Shown here piece by piece: positions 23,640 through 36,479 of a stretch of 64,000 nt of DNA. The DNA lies in assembly GCF_949987535.1 (NCBI RefSeq), contig NC_080075.1:124001-188000 (forward strand). Direction: 5' to 3'. Source of the stretch: Balaenoptera acutorostrata (lineage: Eukaryota; Chordata; Mammalia; Artiodactyla; Balaenopteridae). Within the stretch, counting starts at the first letter, position 1. The number at the start of each line of letters is the position of its first letter. The notes beneath the pieces were generated by a model that searched no databases, was not told where the DNA came from, and saw only the letters and a list, made by a program, of their open reading frames with translations. Position numbers and translations under genes: made by a program.

Positions 23640-26600
23640 GTGTCTAAACTCTTCTCCATGGCTGGACCCCCAAATAATATTCCTTTACGTTCTAAGGGGT
23701 ATCTAGAGAGAGGGAGAGGTTTAATAACTACCCTCACCCTAACGCGTACCCTAACGCGTACCCTAACCCTAACCCCTACCCTAACCCTAACGCGTACCCT
23801 AATCCTAACCCGTACCCTAAACCGAGCCCTAACCCTAACACTAACCCTAACCCTAGCCCTAACCCATACCCTACGCCCTACACGAACCACGCCCCGAACC
23901 CGTACGCTAAGCCGTACCCCAACCCTCAATCTAACCCTAACCCTAACCCTAAGCTACCCTTGACTGCTTCTGCCTCCAATAGATTTCCTAAGCACTAGTG
24001 TTTTAAGGAACAGGTTAAAAAGAGAATCCTAATGTGATTTCGTGATACTGGGTGTGTTCCTTATCTACTCCTAGTGTCTAAACTCTTCTCCATGGCTGGA
24101 CCCCCAAATAATATTCCTTTACGTGCTAAGGGGTATCTACAGAGTGGGATAGGTTTAATAACTACCCTCACCCTAATGCGTAACCTAACCCTAACCCCTA
24201 CCCTAACACTAACGCGTACCCTAATCCTAACCCGTACCCTAAACCGAGACCTAACCCTAACACTACCCCTAACCCTAACCCTAACCCATACCCTACGCCC
24301 TACCCAAACTCCTCCCCGAACCCGTAACCTAAGCCGTACCCTAACCCTCACCCTAACCCTAACACTAACCCTAAGCTACCCTTGACTGCTTCTGCATCCA
24401 ATAGATTTCCTAAGCACTAGTGTTTTAAGGAACAGGTTAAAAAGAGAATCCTAATGTGATTTCTTGATAATGGGTGTGTTCCTTATCTTCTCCTCGTGTC
24501 TAAACTCTTCTCCATGGCTGGACCCCCAAATAATATTCCTTTACGTGCTAAGGGGTATCTAGAGAGAGGGAGAGGTTTAATAACTACCGTCAACCTAACG
24601 CGTACCCTAACCCTAACCCCTACCCTAACCTTAACGCGTAACCTAATCCTAACCCGTACCCTAAACCGAGCCCTAACCCTAACACTAACCCTAACCCTAA
24701 CCCTAACCCATACCCTACGCCCTACCCGAACCCCTCCCCGAACCCGTACCCTAAGCCATACCCTAACCCTCACCCTAACCCTAACCCTAACCCTAAGCTA
24801 CCCTTGACTGCTTCTGCCTCCAATAGATTTCCTAAGCACTAGTGTTTTAAGGAACAGGTTAAAAAGAGAATCCTAATATGATTTCTTGATAATGGGTGTG
24901 TTCCTTATCTTCTCCTCGTGTCTAAACTCTTCTCCATGGCTGGACCCCCAAATAATATTCCTTTACGTGCTAAGGGGTATCTAGAGAGTGGGATAGGTTT
25001 AATAACTACCCTCACCCTAATGCGTACCCTAACCCTAACCCCTACCCTAACCCTAACGCGTACCCTAATCCTAACCCGTACCCTAAACCGAGCCCTAACC
25101 CTAACACTAGCCCTAACCCTAACCCTAACCCATACCCTACGCCCTACCCGAACCCCTCCCCGAACCCGTACCCTAAGCCGTACCCTAACCCTCACCCTCA
25201 CCCTAACCCTAACCCTAAGCTACCCTTGACTGCTTCTGCCTCCAATAGATTTCCTAAGAACTAGTGTTTTAAGGAACAGGTTAAAAAGAGAATCCTAATG
25301 TGATTTCTTGATAATGGGTGTATTCCTTATCTTCTCCTCGTGTCTAAACTCTTCTCCATGGCTGGACCCCCAAATAATATTCCTTTACGTGCTAAGGGGT
25401 ATCTAGAGAGAGGGGGAGGTTTAATAACTACCCTCACCCTAACGCGTACCCTAACCCTAACGCCTACCCTAACCCTAACGCGTACCCTAATCCTAACCCT
25501 TACCCTAAGCCGAGCCCTAACCCTAACACTAAACCTAACCCTAACCCATACCCTACGCCCTACCCGAACCACGCCCCGAACCCATACCCTAAGCCGAACC
25601 CTAACCCTCAATCTAACCCTAACACTAACCCTAAGCTACGCTTGACTGCTTCTCCCTCCAATAGATTTCCTAAGCACTAGTGTTTTAAGGAACAGGTTAA
25701 AAAGAGAATCCTAATGTGATTTCTTGATAATGGGTGTGTTCCTTATCTTCTCCTAGTGTCTAAACTCTTCTCCATGGCTGGACCCCCAAATAATATTCCT
25801 TTACGTGCTAAGGGGTATCTAGAGAGTGGGATAGGTTTAATAACTACCCTCACCCTAATGCGTACCCTAACCCTAACCCCTACACTAACACTAAGGCGTA
25901 CCCTAATCCTAAACCGTACCCTAAACCGAGCCCTAACCCTAACACTAGCCCAAACCCTAACCCTAACCCATACCTTACGCCCTAACCGAACCCCTCCCCG
26001 AACCCGTACACTAAGCCACACCCTAACCCTCACCCTAACCCTTTTCCTAACCCTAAGCTACCCTTGACTGCTTCTGCCTCCAATAGATTTCCTAAGAACT
26101 AGTGTTTTAAGGAACAGGTTAAAAAGAGAATCCTAATGTGATTTCGTGATAATGGGTTTGTTCCTTATCTTCTCCTAGTGTCTAAACTCTTCTCCATGGC
26201 TGGACCCCCAAATAATATTCCTTTACGTGCTAAGGGGTATCTAGAGAGTGTGATAGGTTTAATAACTACCCTCACCCTAACGCGTACCCTAACCGTAACC
26301 CCTACCCTAACCCTAACGCGTACGCTAATCCTAACCCGTACCCGAAACCGAGCCCTAACCCTAACACTAACCCTAACCCTAACCCTAACCCATACCCTAT
26401 GCCCTACCCGAACCCCTCCCCGAACCCGTACCCTAAGCCGTACCCTAACCCTCAATCTAACCCTAACCCTAACCCTAAGCTACCCTTGACTGCTTCTGCC
26501 TCCAATAGATTTCCTAAGCACTAGTGTTTTAAGGAACAGGTTAAAAAGAGAATCCTCATGTGATTTCTTGATAATGGGTGTGTTCCTTAGCTTCTCCTCG

Positions 26601-27165
26601 TGTCTAAACTCTTCTCCATGGCTGGACCCCCAAATAATATTCCTTTACGTGCTAAGGGGTATCTAGAGAGTGGGATAGGTTTAATAACTACCCTCACCCT
26701 AACGCGTACCCTAACCCTAACCCCTACCCTAACCCTAATGCGTACCCTAATCCTAACCCATACCCTAAACCGAACCCTAACCCTAACACTAACCCTAACC
26801 CTAACCCTAACCCTAACCCTCACCCTAACGCGTACCCTAACCCTAACCCCTACCCTAACCCTAACGCGTACCCTAACCCTAACCCCTACCCTAACCCTAA
26901 CGCGTACCCTAATCCTAACCCGTACCCTAAACCGAACCCTAACCCTAACACTAACCCTAACCCTAGCCCATACCCTACGCCGTACTCGAACCGCTCCCCG
27001 AACCCGTACCCTAAGCCGTACCCTAACCCTAACCCTAACCCTAAGCTACCCTTGACTGCTTCTGCCTCCAATAGATTTCCTAAGCACTAGTGTTTTAAGG
27101 AACAGGTTAAAAAGAGAATCCTAATGTGATTTCTTGATAATGGGTGTGTTTCTTATCTTCTCCTC
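23640..27165 (+). repeat. P-family block: P1 P2 P3 P4 P5 P7 P8 P9
   Basis: Units start at 23640 (P1, 434), 24074 (P2), 24496 (P3), 24918 (P4), 25340 (P5, 416), 25756 (P7), 26178 (P8) and 26600 (P9, 566). P1 repeats a 12 bp CGCGTACCCTAA. P2 has GATACTGGG, TCTACAGAG and GCGTAACCC. P3 has ACCGTCAACC. P4 has CACTAGCCC and CCCTCACCCTCACC. P5 has GAGAGGGGGAGG. P7 has CACTAGCCCAAACCC and ATACCTTACGCC. P8 has CGTACGCTAATCC and CCCTATGCCC. P9 follows TCCTCATGTG and CCTTAGCTTCTCC. P6 is absent here. Confidence 0.85.
26600..27165 (+). repeat. Expanded 566 bp P9 unit
   Basis: This unit is about 150 bp longer than usual, all of it in block B. After a run of five perfect hexamers at 26791-26820, the block restarts with CACCCTAACGCGTACC as if re-entering its own beginning. 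A further ~36 bp segment (CGCGTACC...CCCTAACCCTAA) is repeated before the tract continues. Blocks A and C are of normal length. Two nested duplications inside one telomere-like tract explain the size. Confidence 0.88.
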
Positions 27166-29287
27166 GTGTCTAAACTCTTCTCCATGGCTGGACCCCCAAA
27201 TAATATTCCGTTACGTTCTAAGGGGTATCTAGAGAGAGGGAGAGGTTTATTAACTACCCTCACCCTAACGCGTACCCTAACGCGTACCCTAACCCTAACC
27301 CCTACCCTAACCCTAACGCGTACCCTAATCCTAACCCGTACCCTAAACCGAGCCCTAACCCTAACACTAACCCTAACCCTAGCCCTAACCCATACCCTAC
27401 GCCCTACACGAACCACGCCCCGAACCCGTACGCTAAGCCGTACCCTAACCCTCAATCTAACCCTAACCCTAACCCTAAGCTACCCTTGACTGCTTCTGCC
27501 TCCAATAGATTTCCTAAGCACTAGTGTTTTAAGGAACAGGTTAAAAAGAGAATCCTAATGTGATTTCGTGATACTGGGTGTGTTCCTTATCTACTCCTAG
27601 TGTCTAAACTCTTCTCCATGGCTGGACCCCCAAATAATATTCCTTTACGTGCTAAGGGGTATCTACAGAGTGGGATAGGTTTAATAACTACCCTCACCCT
27701 AATGCGTAACCTAACCCTAACCCCTACCCTAACACTAACGCGTACCCTAATCCTAACCCGTACCCTAAACCGAGCCCTAACCCTAACACTACCCCTAACC
27801 CTAACCCTAACCCATACCCTACGCCCTACCCAAACTCCTCCCCGAACCCGTAACCTAAGCCGTACCCTAACCCTCACCCTAACCCTAACACTAACCCTAA
27901 GCTACCCTTGACTGCTTCTGCATCCAATAGATTTCCTAAGCACTAGTGTTTTAAGGAACAGGTTAAAAAGAGAATCCTAATGTGATTTCTTGATAATGGG
28001 TGTGTTCCTTATCTTCTCCTCGTGTCTAAACTCTTCTCCATGGCTGGACCCCCAAATAATATTCCTTTACGTGCTAAGGGGTATCTAGAGAGAGGGAGAG
28101 GTTTAATAACTACCCTCACCCTAACGCGTACCCTAACCCTAACCCCTACCCTAACCTTAACGCGTACCCTAATCCTAACCCGTACCCTAAACCGAGCCCT
28201 AACCCTAACACTAACCCTAACCCTAACCCTAACCCTAACCCATACCCTACGCCCTACCCGAACCCCTCCCCGAACCCGTACCCTAAGCCATACCCTAACC
28301 CTCACCATAACCCTAACCCTAACCCTAAGCTACCCTTGACTGCTTCTCCCTCCAATAGATTTCCTAAGCACTAGTGTTTTAAGGAACAGGTTAAAAAGAG
28401 AATCCTAATGTGATTTCTTGATAATGGGTGTGTTCCTTATCTTCTCCTCGTGTCTAAACTCTTCTCCATGGCTGGACCCCCAAATAATATTCCTTTACGT
28501 GCTAAGGGGTATCTAGAGAGTGGGATAGGTTTAATAACTACCCTCACCCTAATGCGTACCCTAACCCTAACCCCTACCCTAACCCTAACGCGTACCCTAA
28601 TCCTAACCCGTACCCTAAACCGAGCCCTAACCCTAACACTAGCCCTAACCCTAACCCATACCCTACGCCCTACCCGAACCACGCCCCGAACCCGTACCCT
28701 AAGCTGTACCCTAACCCTCAATCTAACCCTAACCCTAACCCTAAGCTACCCTTGACTGCTTCTCCCTCCAATAGATTTCCTAAGCACTATTGTTTTAAGG
28801 AACAGGTTAAAAAGAGAATCCTAATGTGATTTCTTCATAATGGGTGTGTTCCTTATCTTCTCCTAGTGTCTAAACGCTTCTCCATGGCTGGACCCCCAAA
28901 TAATATTCCTTTACGTGCTAAGGGGTACCTAGAGAGTGGGATAGGTTTAATAACTACCCTCACCCTAACGCGTACCCTAACCCTAACCCCTACCCTAACC
29001 CTAACGCGTACACTAATCCTAACCCGTACCCTAAACCGAGCCCTAACCCTAACACTAACCCTAACCCTAACCCTAACACATACCCTACGCCCTACCCGAA
29101 CCACGCCCCGAACCCGTACCCTAAGCCGTACCCTAACCCTCAATCTAACCCTAACCCTAACCCTAAGCTACCCTTGACAGCTTTTGCCTCCAATAGATTT
29201 CCTAAGCACTAGTGTTTTAAGGAACAGGTTAAAAAGAGAATCCTAATGTGATTTCTTGATAATGGGTGTGTTTCTTATCTTCTCCTC
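27166..29287 (+). repeat. Five-unit higher-order repeat P, copy 1 (2122 bp)
   Basis: Units start at 27166 (P1, 434), 27600 (P2, 422), 28022 (P3, 428), 28450 (P4/P5 hybrid, 416) and 28866 (P6, 422). P1 here carries ATTCCGTTACGTTC and TTTATTAAC, shared with the copies at 29288 and 31410 but not with the P1 units at 23640 or 36480. P6 has AAACGCTTCTCC, GGGGTACCTAGAG and GACAGCTTTTGCC. Confidence 0.93.
28450..28865 (+). repeat. P4/P5 fusion unit
   Basis: The 5' part matches P4 (GAGTGGGATAGG, TAATGCGTACC, CACTAGCCC) and the 3' part matches P5 (GAACCACGCCCC, CTCAATCTAACC, CTTCTCCCTCC). The switch lies between about 28642 and 28681. Because P4 and P5 are adjacent elsewhere (24918/25340, 33538/33960, 53127/53549), an in-register exchange that removed one unit's worth of DNA explains this unit. 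The same fusion recurs at 30572 and 37764, with a shared AAGCTGTACCC site. Confidence 0.85.
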
Positions 29288-31409
29288 GTGTCTAAACTCT
29301 TCTCCATGGCTGGACCCCCAAATAATATTCCGTTACGTTCTAAGGGGTATCTAGAGAGAGGGAGAGGTTTATTAACTACCCTCACCCTAACGCGTACCCT
29401 AACGCGTACCCTAACCCTAACCCCTACCCTAACCCTAACGCGTACCCTAATCCTAACCCGTACCCTAAACCGAGCCCTAACCCTAACACTAACCCTAACC
29501 CTAGCCCTAACCCATACCCTACGCCCTACACGAACCACGCCCCGAACCCGTACGCTAAGCCGTACCCTAACCCTCAATCTAACCCTAACCCTAACCCTAA
29601 GCTACCCTTGACTGCTTCTGCCTCCAATAGATTTCCTAAGCACTAGTGTTTTAAGGAACAGGTTAAAAAGAGAATCCTAATGTGATTTCGTGATACTGGG
29701 TGTGTTCCTTATCTACTCCTAGTGTCTAAACTCTTCTCCATGGCTGGACCCCCAAATAATATTCCTTTACGTGCTAAGGGGTATCTACAGAGTGGGATAG
29801 GTTTAATAACTACCCTCACCCTAATGCGTAACCTAACCCTAACCCCTACCCTAACACTAACGCGTACCCTAATCCTAACCCGTACCCTAAACCGAGCCCT
29901 AACCCTAACACTACCCCTAACCCTAACCCTAACCCATACCCTACGCCCTACCCAAACTCCTCCCCGAACCCGTAACCTAAGCCGTACCCTAACCCTCACC
30001 CTAACCCTAACACTAACCCTAAGCTACCCTTGACTGCTTCTGCATCCAATAGATTTCCTAAGCACTAGTGTTTTAAGGAACAGGTTAAAAAGAGAATCCT
30101 AATGTGATTTCTTGATAATGGGTGTGTTCCTTATCTTCTCCTCGTGTCTAAACTCTTCTCCATGGCTGGACCCCCAAATAATATTCCTTTACGTGCTAAG
30201 GGGTATCTAGAGAGAGGGAGAGGTTTAATAACTACCCTCACCCTAACGCGTACCCTAACCCTAACCCCTACCCTAACCTTAACGCGTACCCTAATCCTAA
30301 CCCGTACCCTAAACCGAGCCCTAACCCTAACACTAACCCTAACCCTAACCCTAACCCTAACCCATACCCTACGCCCTACCCGAACCCCTCCCCGAACCCG
30401 TACCCTAAGCCATACCCTAACCCTCACCATAACCCTAACCCTAACCCTAAGCTACCCTTGACTGCTTCTCCCTCCAATAGATTTCCTAAGCACTAGTGTT
30501 TTAAGGAACAGGTTAAAAAGAGAATCCTAATGTGATTTCTTGATAATGGGTGTGTTCCTTATCTTCTCCTCGTGTCTAAACTCTTCTCCATGGCTGGACC
30601 CCCAAATAATATTCCTTTACGTGCTAAGGGGTATCTAGAGAGTGGGATAGGTTTAATAACTACCCTCACCCTAATGCGTACCCTAACCCTAACCCCTACC
30701 CTAACCCTAACGCGTACCCTAATCCTAACCCGTACCCTAAACCGAGCCCTAACCCTAACACTAGCCCTAACCCTAACCCATACCCTACGCCCTACCCGAA
30801 CCACGCCCCGAACCCGTACCCTAAGCTGTACCCTAACCCTCAATCTAACCCTAACCCTAACCCTAAGCTACCCTTGACTGCTTCTCCCTCCAATAGATTT
30901 CCTAAGCACTATTGTTTTAACGAACAGGTTAAAAAGAGAATCCTAATGTGATTTCTTCATAATGGGTGTGTTCCTTATCTTCTCCTAGTGTCTAAACGCT
31001 TCTCCATGGCTGGACCCCCAAATAATATTCCTTTACGTGCTAAGGGGTACCTAGAGAGTGGGATAGGTTTAATAACTACCCTCACCCTAACGCGTACCCT
31101 AACCCTAACCCCTAACCTAACCCTAACGCGTACACTAATCCTAACCCGTACCCTAAACCGAGCCCTAACCCTAACAGTAACCCTAACCCTAACCCTAACA
31201 CATACCCTACGCCCTACCCGAACCACGCCCCGAACCCGTACCCTAAGCCGTACCCTAACCCTCAATCTAACCCTAACCCTAACCCTAAGCTACCCTTGAC
31301 AGCTTTTGCCTCCAATAGATTTCCTAAGCACTAGTGTTTTAAGGAACAGGTTAAAAAGAGAATCCTAATGTGATTTCTTGATAATGGGTGTGTTTCTTAT
31401 CTTCTCCTC
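29288..31409 (+). repeat. Five-unit higher-order repeat P, copy 2 (2122 bp)
   Basis: Units start at 29288, 29722, 30144, 30572 and 30988, each exactly 2122 bp after its partner. Only a few differences were noticed, mainly in the last unit (CCCCTAACCTAACCC and AACAGTAACCC at 30988 and AACGAACAGG just before it). CACTATTGTTTT, a change in the CACTAGTG palindrome, is shared by copies 1 and 2. Confidence 0.93.
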
Positions 31410-32687
31410 GTGTCTAAACTCTTCTCCATGGCTGGACCCCCAAATAATATTCCGTTACGTTCTAAGGGGTATCTAGAGAGAGGGAGAGGTTTATTAACTA
31501 CCCTCACCCTAACGCGTACCCTAACGCGTACCCTAACCCTAACCCCTACCCTAACCCTAACGCGTACCCTAATCCTAACCCGTACCCTAAACCGAGCCCT
31601 AACCCTAACACTAACCCTAACCCTAGCCCTAACCCATACCCTACGCCCTACACGAACCACGCCCCGAACCCGTACGCTAAGCCGTACCCTAACCCTCAAT
31701 CTAACCCTAACCCTAACCCTAAGCTACCCTTGACTGCTTCTGCCTCCAATAGATTTCCTAAGCACTAGTGTTTTAAGGAACAGGTTAAAAAGAGAATCCT
31801 AATGTGATTTCGTGATACTGGGTGTGTTCCTTATCTACTCCTAGTGTCTAAACTCTTCTCCATGGCTGGACCCCCAAATAATATTCCTTTACGTGCTAAG
31901 GGGTATCTACAGAGTGGGATAGGTTTAATAACTACCCTCACCCTAATGCGTAACCTAACCCTAACCCCTACCCTAACACTAACGCGTACCCTAATCCTAA
32001 CCCGTACCCTAAACCGAGCCCTAACCCTAACACTACCCCTAACCCTAACCCTAAACCATACCCTACGCCCTACCCAAACTCCTCCCCGAACCCGTAACCT
32101 AAGCCGTACCCTAACCCTCACCCTAACCCTAACACTAACCCTAAGCTACCCTTGACTGCTTCTGCATCCAATAGATTTCCTAAGCACTAGTGTTTTAAGG
32201 AACAGGTTAAAAAGAGAATCCTACTGTGATTTCTTGATAATGGGTGTGTTCCTTATCTTCTCCTCGTGTCTAAACTCTTCTCCATGGCTGGACCCCCAAA
32301 TAATATTCCTTTACGTGCTAAGGGGTATCTAGAGAGAGGGAGAGGTTTAATAACTACCGTAAACCTAACGCATACCCTAACCCTAACCGCTACCCTAACC
32401 CTAACGCGTACGCTAATCCTAACCCGTACCCGAAACCGAGCCCTAACCCTAACACTAACCCTAACACTAACCCTAACCCATACCCTATGCCCTACCCGAA
32501 CCCCTCCCCGAACCCGTACCCTAAGCCGTACCCTAACCCTCACCCTAACCCTAACCCTAACCCTAAGCTACCCTTGACTGCTTCTGCCTCCAATAGATTT
32601 CCTAAGCACTAGTGTTTTAAGGAACAGGTTAAAAAGAGAATCCTAATGTGATTTCGTGATACTGGGTGTGTTCCTTATCTACTCCTA
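31410..32687 (+). repeat. Five-unit higher-order repeat P, copy 3, cut short
   Basis: P1 (31410) and P2 (31844) follow the 2122 bp period. The unit at 32266 then departs: its 5' half is P3 (GAGAGGGAGAGG, a mutated ACCGTAAACC), but from about 32411 it carries the P8 sites CGTACGCTAATCC and CCCTATGCCC. The series restarts at P2 in the next unit (32688). Confidence 0.88.
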
Positions 32688-35600
32688 GTGTCTAAACTCT
32701 TCTCCATGGCTGGACCCCCAAATAATATTCCTTTACGTGCTAAGGGGTATCTACAGAGTGGGATAGGTTTAATAACTACCCTCACCCTAATGCGTAACCT
32801 AACCCTAACCCCTACCCTAACACTAACGCGTACCCTAATCCTAACCCGTACCCTAAACCGAGCCCTAACCCTAACACTACCCCTAACCCTAACCCTAACC
32901 CATACCCTACGCCCTACCCAAACATCTCCCCGAACCCATAACCTAAGCCGTACCCTAACCCTCACCCTAACCCTAACACTAACCCTAAGCTACCCTTGAC
33001 TGCTTCTGCATCCAATAGATTTCCTAAGCACTAGTGTTTTAAGGAACAGGTTAAAAAGAGAATCCTAATGTGATTTCTTGATAATGGGTGTGTTCCTTAT
33101 CTTCTCCTCGTGTCTAAACTCTTCTCCATGGCTGGACCCCCAAATAATATTCCTTTACGTGCTAAGGGGTATCTAGAGAGAGGGAGAGGTTTAATAACTA
33201 CCGTCAACCTAACGCGTACCCTAACCCTAACCCCTACCCTAACCTTAACGCGTACCCTAATCCTAACCCGTACCCTAAACCGAGCCCTAACCCTAACACT
33301 AACCCTAACCCTAACCCTAACCCTAACCCATACCCTACGCCCTACCCGAACCCCTCCCCTAACCCGTACCCTAAGCCATACCCTAACCCTCACCCTAACA
33401 ATAACCCTAACCCTAAGCTACCCTTGACTGCTTCTGCCTCCAATAGATTTCCTAAGCACTAGTGTTTTAAGGAACAGGTTAAAAAGAGAATCCTAATGTG
33501 ATTTCTTGATAATGGGTGTGTTCCTTATCTTCTCCTCGTGTCTAAACTCTTCTCCATGGCTGGACCCCCAAATAATATTCCTTTACGTGCTAAGGGGTAT
33601 CTAGAGAGTGGGATAGGTTTAATAACTACCCTCACCCTAATGCGTACCCTAACCCTAACCCCTACCCTAACCCTAACGCGTACCCTAATCCTAACCCGTA
33701 CCCTAAACCGAGCCCTAACCCTAACACTAGCCCTAACCCTAACCCTAACCCATACCCTACGCCCTACCCGAACCCCTCCCCGAACCCGTACCCTAAGCCG
33801 TACCCTAACCCTCACCCTCACCCTAACCCTAACCCTAAGCTACCCTTGACTGCTTCTGCCTCCAATAGATTTCCTAAGAACTAGTGTTTTAAGGAACAGG
33901 TTAAAAAGAGAATCCTAATGTGATTTCTTGATAATGGGTGTGTTCCTTATCTTCTCCTCGTGTCTAAACTCTTCTCCATGGCTGGACCCCCAAATAATAT
34001 TCCTTTACGTGCTAAGGGGTATCTAGAGAGAGGGGGAGGTTTAATCACTACCCTCACCCTAACGCGTACCCTAACCCTAACGCCTACCCTAACCCTAATG
34101 CGTACCCTAATCCTAACCCTTACCCTAAGCCGAGCCCTAACCCTAACACTAACCCTAACCCTAACCCATACCCTACGCCCTACCCGAACCACGCCCCGAA
34201 CCCGTACCCTAAGCCGTACCCTAACCCTCAATCTAACCCTAACCCTAACCCTAAGCTACCCTTGACTGCTTCTCCCTCCAATAGATTTCCTAAGCACTAG
34301 TGTTTTAAAGAACAGGTTAAAAAGAGAATCCTAATGTGATTTCTTCATAATGGGTGTGTTCCTTATCTTCTCCTAGTGTCTAAACGCTTCTCCATGGCTG
34401 GACCCCCAAATAATATTCCTTTACGTGCTAAGGGGTACCTAGAGAGTGGGATAGGTTTAATAACTACCCTCACCCTAACGCGTACCCTAACCCTAACCCC
34501 TACCCTAACCCTAACGCGTACACTAATCCTAACCCGTACCCTAAACCGAGCCCTAACCCTAACACTAACCCTAACCCTAACCCTAACACATACCCTACGC
34601 CCTACCCGAACCACGCCCCGAACCCGTACCCTAAGCCGTACCCTAACCCTCAATCTAACCCTAACCCTAACCCTAAGCTACCCTTGACAGCTTTTGCCTC
34701 CAATAGATTTCCTAAGCACTAGTGTTTTAAGGAACAGGTTAAAAATAGAATCCTAATGTGATTTCTTGATAATGGGTGTGTTCCTTATCTTCTCCTAGTG
34801 TCTAAACTCTTCTCCATGGCTGGACCCCCAAATAATATTCCTTTACGTGCTAAGGGGTATCTAGAGAGTGGGATAGGTTTAATAACTACCCTCACCCTAA
34901 TGCGTACCCTAACCCTAACCCCTACCCTAACCCTAACGCGTACCCTAATCCTAAACCGTACCCTAAACCGAGCCCTAACCCTAACACTAGCCCAAACCCT
35001 AACCCTAACCCATACCTTACGCCCTACCCGAACCCCTCCCCGAACCCGTACCCTAAGCCACACCCTAACCCTCACCCTAACCCTAACCCTAACCCTAAGC
35101 TACCCTTGACTGCTTCTGCCTCCAATAGATTTCCTAAGAACTAGTGTTTTAAGGAACAGGTTAAAAAGAGAATCCTAATGTGATTTCTTGATAATGGGTG
35201 TGTTCCTTATCTTCTCCTAGTGTCTAAACTCTTCTCCATGGCTGGACCCCCAAATAATATTCCTTTACGTGCTAAGGGGTATCTAGAGAGTGGGATAGGT
35301 TTAATAACTACCCTCACCCTAATGCGTACCCTAACCCTAACCCCTACCCTAACCCTAACGCGTACCCTAATCCTAAACCGTACCCTAAACCGAGCCCTAA
35401 CCCTAACACTAGCCCAAACCCTAACCCTAACCCATACCTTACGCCCTACCCGAACCCCTCCCCGAACCCGTACCCTAAGCCACACCCTAACCCTCACCCT
35501 AACCCTAACCCTAACCCTAAGCTACCCTTGACTGCTTCTGCCTCCAATAGATTTCCTAAGAACTAGTGTTTTAAGGAACAGGTTAAAAAGAGAATCCTAA

Positions 35601-36479
35601 TGTGATTTCTTGATAATGGGTGTGTTCCTTATCTTCTCCTAGTGTCTAAACTCTTCTCCATGGCTGGACCCCCAAATAATATTCCTTTACGTGCTAAGGG
35701 GTATCTAGAGAGTGTGATAGGTTTAATAACTACCCTCACCCTAACGCGTACCCTAACCCTAACCCCTACCCTAACCCTAACGCGTACGCTAATCCTAACC
35801 CGTACCCGAAACCGAGCCCTAACCCTAACACTAACCCTAACCCTAACCCTAACCCATACCCTATGCCCTACCCGAACCCCTCCCCGAACCCGTACCCTAA
35901 GCCGTACCCTAACCCTCAATCTAACCCTAACCCTAACCCTAAGCTACCCTTGACTGCTTCTGCCTCCAATAGATTTCCTAAGCACTAGTGTTTTAAGGAA
36001 CAGGTTAAAAAGAGAATCCTCATGTGATTTCTTGATAATGGGTGTGTTCCTTAGCTTCTCCTCGTGTCTAAACTCTTCTCCATGGCTGGACCCCCAAATA
36101 ATATTCCTTTACGTGCTAAGGGGTATCTAGAGAGTGGGATAGGTTTAATAACTACCCTCACCCTAACGCGTACCCTAACCCTAACCCCTACCCTAACCCT
36201 AATGCGTACCCTAATTCTAACCCATACCCTAAACCAAGCCCTAACCCTAACACTAACCCTAACCCTAACCCATACCCTACGCCCTGCCCGAACCCCTCCC
36301 CGAACCCGTACCCTAAGCCTTACCCTAAACCTCACCCTAACCCTAACCCTAACCCTAAGATACCCTTGACTGCTTCTGCCTCCAATAGATTTCCTAAGCA
36401 CTAGTGTTTTAAGGAACAGGTTAAAAAGAGAATCCTAATGTGATTTCTTGATAATGGGTGTGTTTCTTATCTTCTCCTC
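32688..36479 (+). repeat. Longest P-family series: P2 P3 P4 P5 P6 P7 P7 P8 P9
   Basis: Units start at 32688 (P2), 33110 (P3, 428), 33538 (P4), 33960 (P5, 416), 34376 (P6), 34798 (P7), 35220 (P7), 35642 (P8) and 36064 (P9, 416). This is the fullest run of the inferred nine-unit order and shows P4, P5 and P6 as separate neighbours. The two P7 units are adjacent and their open stretches are identical, pointing to a recent one-unit duplication. Confidence 0.88.
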
